Source of the DNA: Gracilaria gracilis
Taxonomy: Eukaryota > Rhodophyta > Florideophyceae > Gracilariales > Gracilariaceae
DNA: 64,000 nucleotides
Assembly (NCBI GenBank): GCA_030374805.1
Contig: JARGSG010000024.1
Span: 186,001 to 250,000, forward strand
Direction: 5' to 3'
The translations under genes were made by a program, and so were the position numbers. Each line of letters starts with the position of its first letter. Position 1 is the first letter of the stretch. Positions 61,166 to 64,000 of this stretch are shown here, one piece after another. The notes beneath the pieces are model-generated. The model saw only the letters and a list, made by a program, of their open reading frames with translations. It did no database searches and had not been told where the DNA came from.

Positions 61166-62259
61166 GCGCCTCCAGGCCCTACCAACAATCTTTATATTGT
61201 ATAGACACAGGATCTGCTTGCGCAGATCCCCGCAGGGTGTGCGGTGTCCTAACCAGTGTGGAAGTGGTCGCTATCGTAAGCTCTGCCGTACCCTGCCTCC
61301 GCTCAGAGCTGAAGTGGTACGGGAGGGCGTGGTTCTAGAAAATCATTGATGCTGGGTGAAGACTGTGTCTCCTAGGCTACTCCATCGGATTCCATCGAAG
61401 CGTCGCAGGCAAAGCCGTTGTTCTGGGTGACATGATCAGATATACTACGGCGCGTACTCGTGAGTCTATCGTACGATTTGCACATCGTAGTGATCACCTA
61501 CCTCACTGTGGGCGGCTTTGGAGTAACAGATATCTATGATTTCTACAAAATTGGCCTTCTTCTGCAAGGAAAGCCCACCAGTATCCAAGCATCTGCGTGC
61601 GTCGTGGCTACATACTCACAGAACCGCTCGAATTATATCGCTATTACCGATATGTACAAATTGTCCGAGCAGCGTGTTACTATCATTATGGGCGTCGATG
61701 CCAGACAGCTGACAAAGAACATTCGCCACTACTTCACCCTGCTGACCGCACTGGTTGTAAACGTGGCATACTCGCCGCGCTCTCCGTTTTCTGGGCACAG
61801 TGGGTACTACCCTTCGCGAAGAGTTCTTTGTCGGACGTTTGATGCATCTCGAGCACTGGCGCCTTACATGAGCCTAGTAGTACGGTGCTGATCAATTGTC
61901 TGAAAGACCAAAAAGCTACACTTGCGATCGAGGGTTCGGTGTGAGAGCTGCAGGTACTTATGGGAATAGCGCTACGAGAGAGCAACCACAGGTGCCAGCT
62001 GCCCAGAATGCGAGTATATAAATGACGCACAGTGCGATTGGCAGTACCTGTTTCACACTGCTAAAAAGGAAACACGGGACTTTTATTATCAACTACTGTC
62101 CAATTCGTTCTCTTCTTGCTGAAGTTCTCACAACGAAGAGGTGCATACGTTGGCTTTCCTACCAAATTAAACCCTCAACATAGTCAACAACTAATTGCAG
62201 TATGACACGTACGACGTCCCTGCATAACATCGATCGTATCATACTAATGAAATTCCCAC

Positions 62260-63024
62260 TCATACCAGGTGACCATCTGAGTTGGCCTCATTGGAGACGG
62301 ACGCCATGCTGGCGTCTTTTGAAACTCTCAAGACTACAGAGTTGGCCGGTACAGTTTGAATCGGGGCCAATAGATGTGTATACGTCTTCAGAACCTTGGT
62401 ATCAACGTCGATCTCATAAACGTATTGCGCATTTTCAGCAGCTTGTGAAACCGTGACATTACCGACTCCATTTGAGCCGGGCGGGTTTGAAGTTGAAGAA
62501 ACAGCAGCTGATGACATGTCATTCCTCCCTGACCCCGAAGAACTCTTGGATTGCTCCATATTTGTATTATTCGATGATGATCGAACTGAACAGGTCCAAG
62601 AATCATCCGACTTGTGACAATCACTGCTATAGTTGCTAGAACTCGTAATGATGCTGTTTCTCACTTTACGCGCATACCTCGCTCTACGATTTGACAAACG
62701 TCTCTTCCGCTCATCGTCTGATTCTCTCTGCTTCGCCAATCTATATCTATTTCGGCCTAATTCGTTCTCATGTTTCCTGTTACTTTCATTCTTTCGCCAT
62801 AGTGCTTTTCGGACGGTAGCACTAATCTTCTGGTTCTCCATTTTTGCGATGTTATCCGGATCGTTGGCCAACAAATGCACAATTTCCGGATCACAAACGG
62901 TCAAGTTCCTCCTTGTTTCAGATTGTTTCACGACGAGTACTGAAGCATTTTTGGGAAGCAAAACGCTCTCCACCGGGAAAGAAACACTCTCCGGCAGAGT
63001 AATCTGTACAAATGACTCGGCCAT
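62260..63024 (-). CDS. Basic protein with STPR-like segment
   Basis: 254 residues from ATG 63024 (MAESFVQITLPESVSFP). Residues about 72-122 (RKALWRKNESNRKHENELGR, NRYRLAKQRESDDERKRRLS, NRRARYARKVRNS) have the Arg/Glu-spaced, Tyr-Ala-containing helical pattern of STPR repeats, a DNA-binding motif known from silkworm FMBP-1 and widespread in animals and some protists. A Ser/Asn-rich, probably disordered region follows, then a C-terminal block (YVYEIDVDTKVLKTYTHLL). A nuclear DNA-binding role is plausible but uncertain; the pattern could also be a generic charged helix. No interruptions. Confidence 0.45.
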   Translation of the reverse strand: MAESFVQITLPESVSFPVESVLLPKNASVLVVKQSETRRNLTVCDPEIVHLLANDPDNIAKMENQKISATVRKALWRKNESNRKHENELGRNRYRLAKQRESDDERKRRLSNRRARYARKVRNSIITSSSNYSSDCHKSDDSWTCSVRSSSNNTNMEQSKSSSGSGRNDMSSAAVSSTSNPPGSNGVGNVTVSQAAENAQYVYEIDVDTKVLKTYTHLLAPIQTVPANSVVLRVSKDASMASVSNEANSDGHLV

Positions 63025-64000
63025 AGAGGTAATATGTGCACCTTTCGACAGGGCAAGGAGTGAAAAAGGAAATGAGTGAAATGTGACGAATCAGTAGAGT
63101 CTCAACCACTGGGCACCCGCGCTTTGGGTCCTGCCACCAATTTTGTGGCAGGAACGAAATCTCTTACACCTATTCATGGATTTGGACCTGTGTCGAACCC
63201 TGTTTGGTCGTGTATCGGACCATTTAAGCCGAAAAATAAGACATTGTATGATCTCCGCACTCGATATTTTAGCCGCACTCCTGATGTTGGCACCATCTCA
63301 CATCGTCTCTCCTCCTCCATCCAGAAGAAGATTGAGACACCATACTACCCCTGTAATTATGCAGAACTGCCCGTCGTCCGTCCTTGCAACGTTGAAGTGA
63401 GAAGGCTCCGCGACAAGCGGCGTCTATTTTGATCATTCTGAGCAATTTCTGCCACCGTGCGACGCCGTGGCAAATGCATTCATTCATCCATATCTTTCAT
63501 GCCTGTCTAGCCACGCGACCTGCCGTTTTCCACTGCGGAATTTGAGTGAACAAGGTATTTTAGGCTCTTGGCGTCTCCATCACTTATCCTCTTTCTAACC
63601 CAATCAGCATCACTCTGAAACATGCATGTCCATTCGCAGATGGTGTGCGTTTGTTTCTCCCCGGTTTGTGCTTGCATTTACGAAGATTCATATCGAAATA
63701 CAGATCCTATGCAAAGCAGTGGAGTCTGTCTCACAGATCCAGGAGGCCAGAAGCAACGTGTAGAGAGGCAAAATGGGCAAAAATATGAAGCCGTTTTCGT
63801 TATCAATGGCAGGTAAACTGTCAAACTCGTTTGAGAACTCCTTGCAGAATGGCACTTTTGTCGTTCTGGTCTTTGCAACGCTGAGGGTCGAGGTAATACC
63901 TCCTGGGGTCCAGATCCAGAAAACCAACAACTCGCTGAATGCAGCTGGCGTGCTCGGTCGTCTTCTGCTCCGTTCTCTTCGTATCGGTGTACACTAAGTC
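63025..64000. other. Intergenic to window end, no supported gene
   Basis: A plus frame at 63076-63432 begins with GTG and a minus frame at 63688-63930 has no domain. Neither is called. Confidence 0.45.

Larger units (their letters stand above)
60163..62259. other. Intergenic, repeat-bearing, no supported gene
   Basis: Contains two short tandem duplications (60282-60395, 61056-61165) and copy 2 of the dispersed repeat (60799-60865). A 143-codon frame at 61460-61891 begins with GTG, has no domain and is not called. Confidence 0.5.

Noticed and set aside
61460..61891. 143-codon ORF near the right end
   Set aside because: Begins at GTG rather than ATG and shows no recognisable family or targeting signal.

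Overview
This is a eukaryotic nuclear window, most likely from a red alga (Rhodophyta). Three plastid-type proteins are nuclear-encoded here: a putative NblA-family phycobilisome-degradation protein with a presequence, a thylakoid-lumen FKBP with a twin-arginine signal, and a diaminopimelate epimerase with a transit peptide. The cellular genes are compact and apparently intronless, and they sit in two islands separated by about 39 kb of nested transposons. This resembles the layout known from florideophyte genomes such as Chondrus. The lineage is an inference from gene content, not something the sequence states.

Left gene island (1-14.5 kb): a partial unrecognised gene, an intronless Nup214/Nup159-type nucleoporin (minus), the lumenal FKBP (minus), the NblA-like protein (minus), the Golgi transport protein GOT1 (minus) and, diverging from it, the proteasome lid subunit RPN9/PSMD13 (plus).

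Transposon block (14.58-53.8 kb): the nesting can be resolved from target-site duplications. A pogo-like DNA transposon (A, 14580-41866, TSD TA) is split twice. A piggyBac-like element (15306-28853) interrupts it at a CTAG target and is itself interrupted by a complete Ty3/gypsy chromodomain LTR element (RT1, 17206-26978, 508-bp LTRs, TSD AGATA). A second chromodomain LTR element (RT2, 29382-41069, 755-bp LTRs, TSD CTATC) interrupts pogo A further along. Pogo B (41878-44030) lies 11 bp beyond the end of pogo A. A third, coding-poor LTR element (RT3, from 44705) follows and carries pogo C (49207-51579), which has the best preserved transposase. All three LTR elements share a primer-binding site that fits a tRNA-Tyr-like 3' end. 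RT2 also has a long ORF antisense to gag-pol next to its 3' LTR.

The most unusual signal is that each LTR element is filled, in coding and non-coding DNA alike, with very short inverted repeats whose core is element-specific: ACC-N(4-7)-GGT in RT1, CCC-N(3-5)-GGG in RT3, and assorted 4-6 bp arms with tiny loops in RT2. By hand I count 17 ACC-N-GGT against 2 GGT-N-ACC in 18001-19000, where about 1.2 of each is expected by chance.

Right gene island (53.8-64 kb): a Gly/Arg/Glu-rich protein of unknown function, a broken MED7 (Mediator) gene, a broken YqgF/RuvX-like gene, an intact plastid-type DapF, and a basic protein with an STPR-like stretch. Short tandem and dispersed repeats lie between them. 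I found no tRNA, rRNA or CRISPR array.
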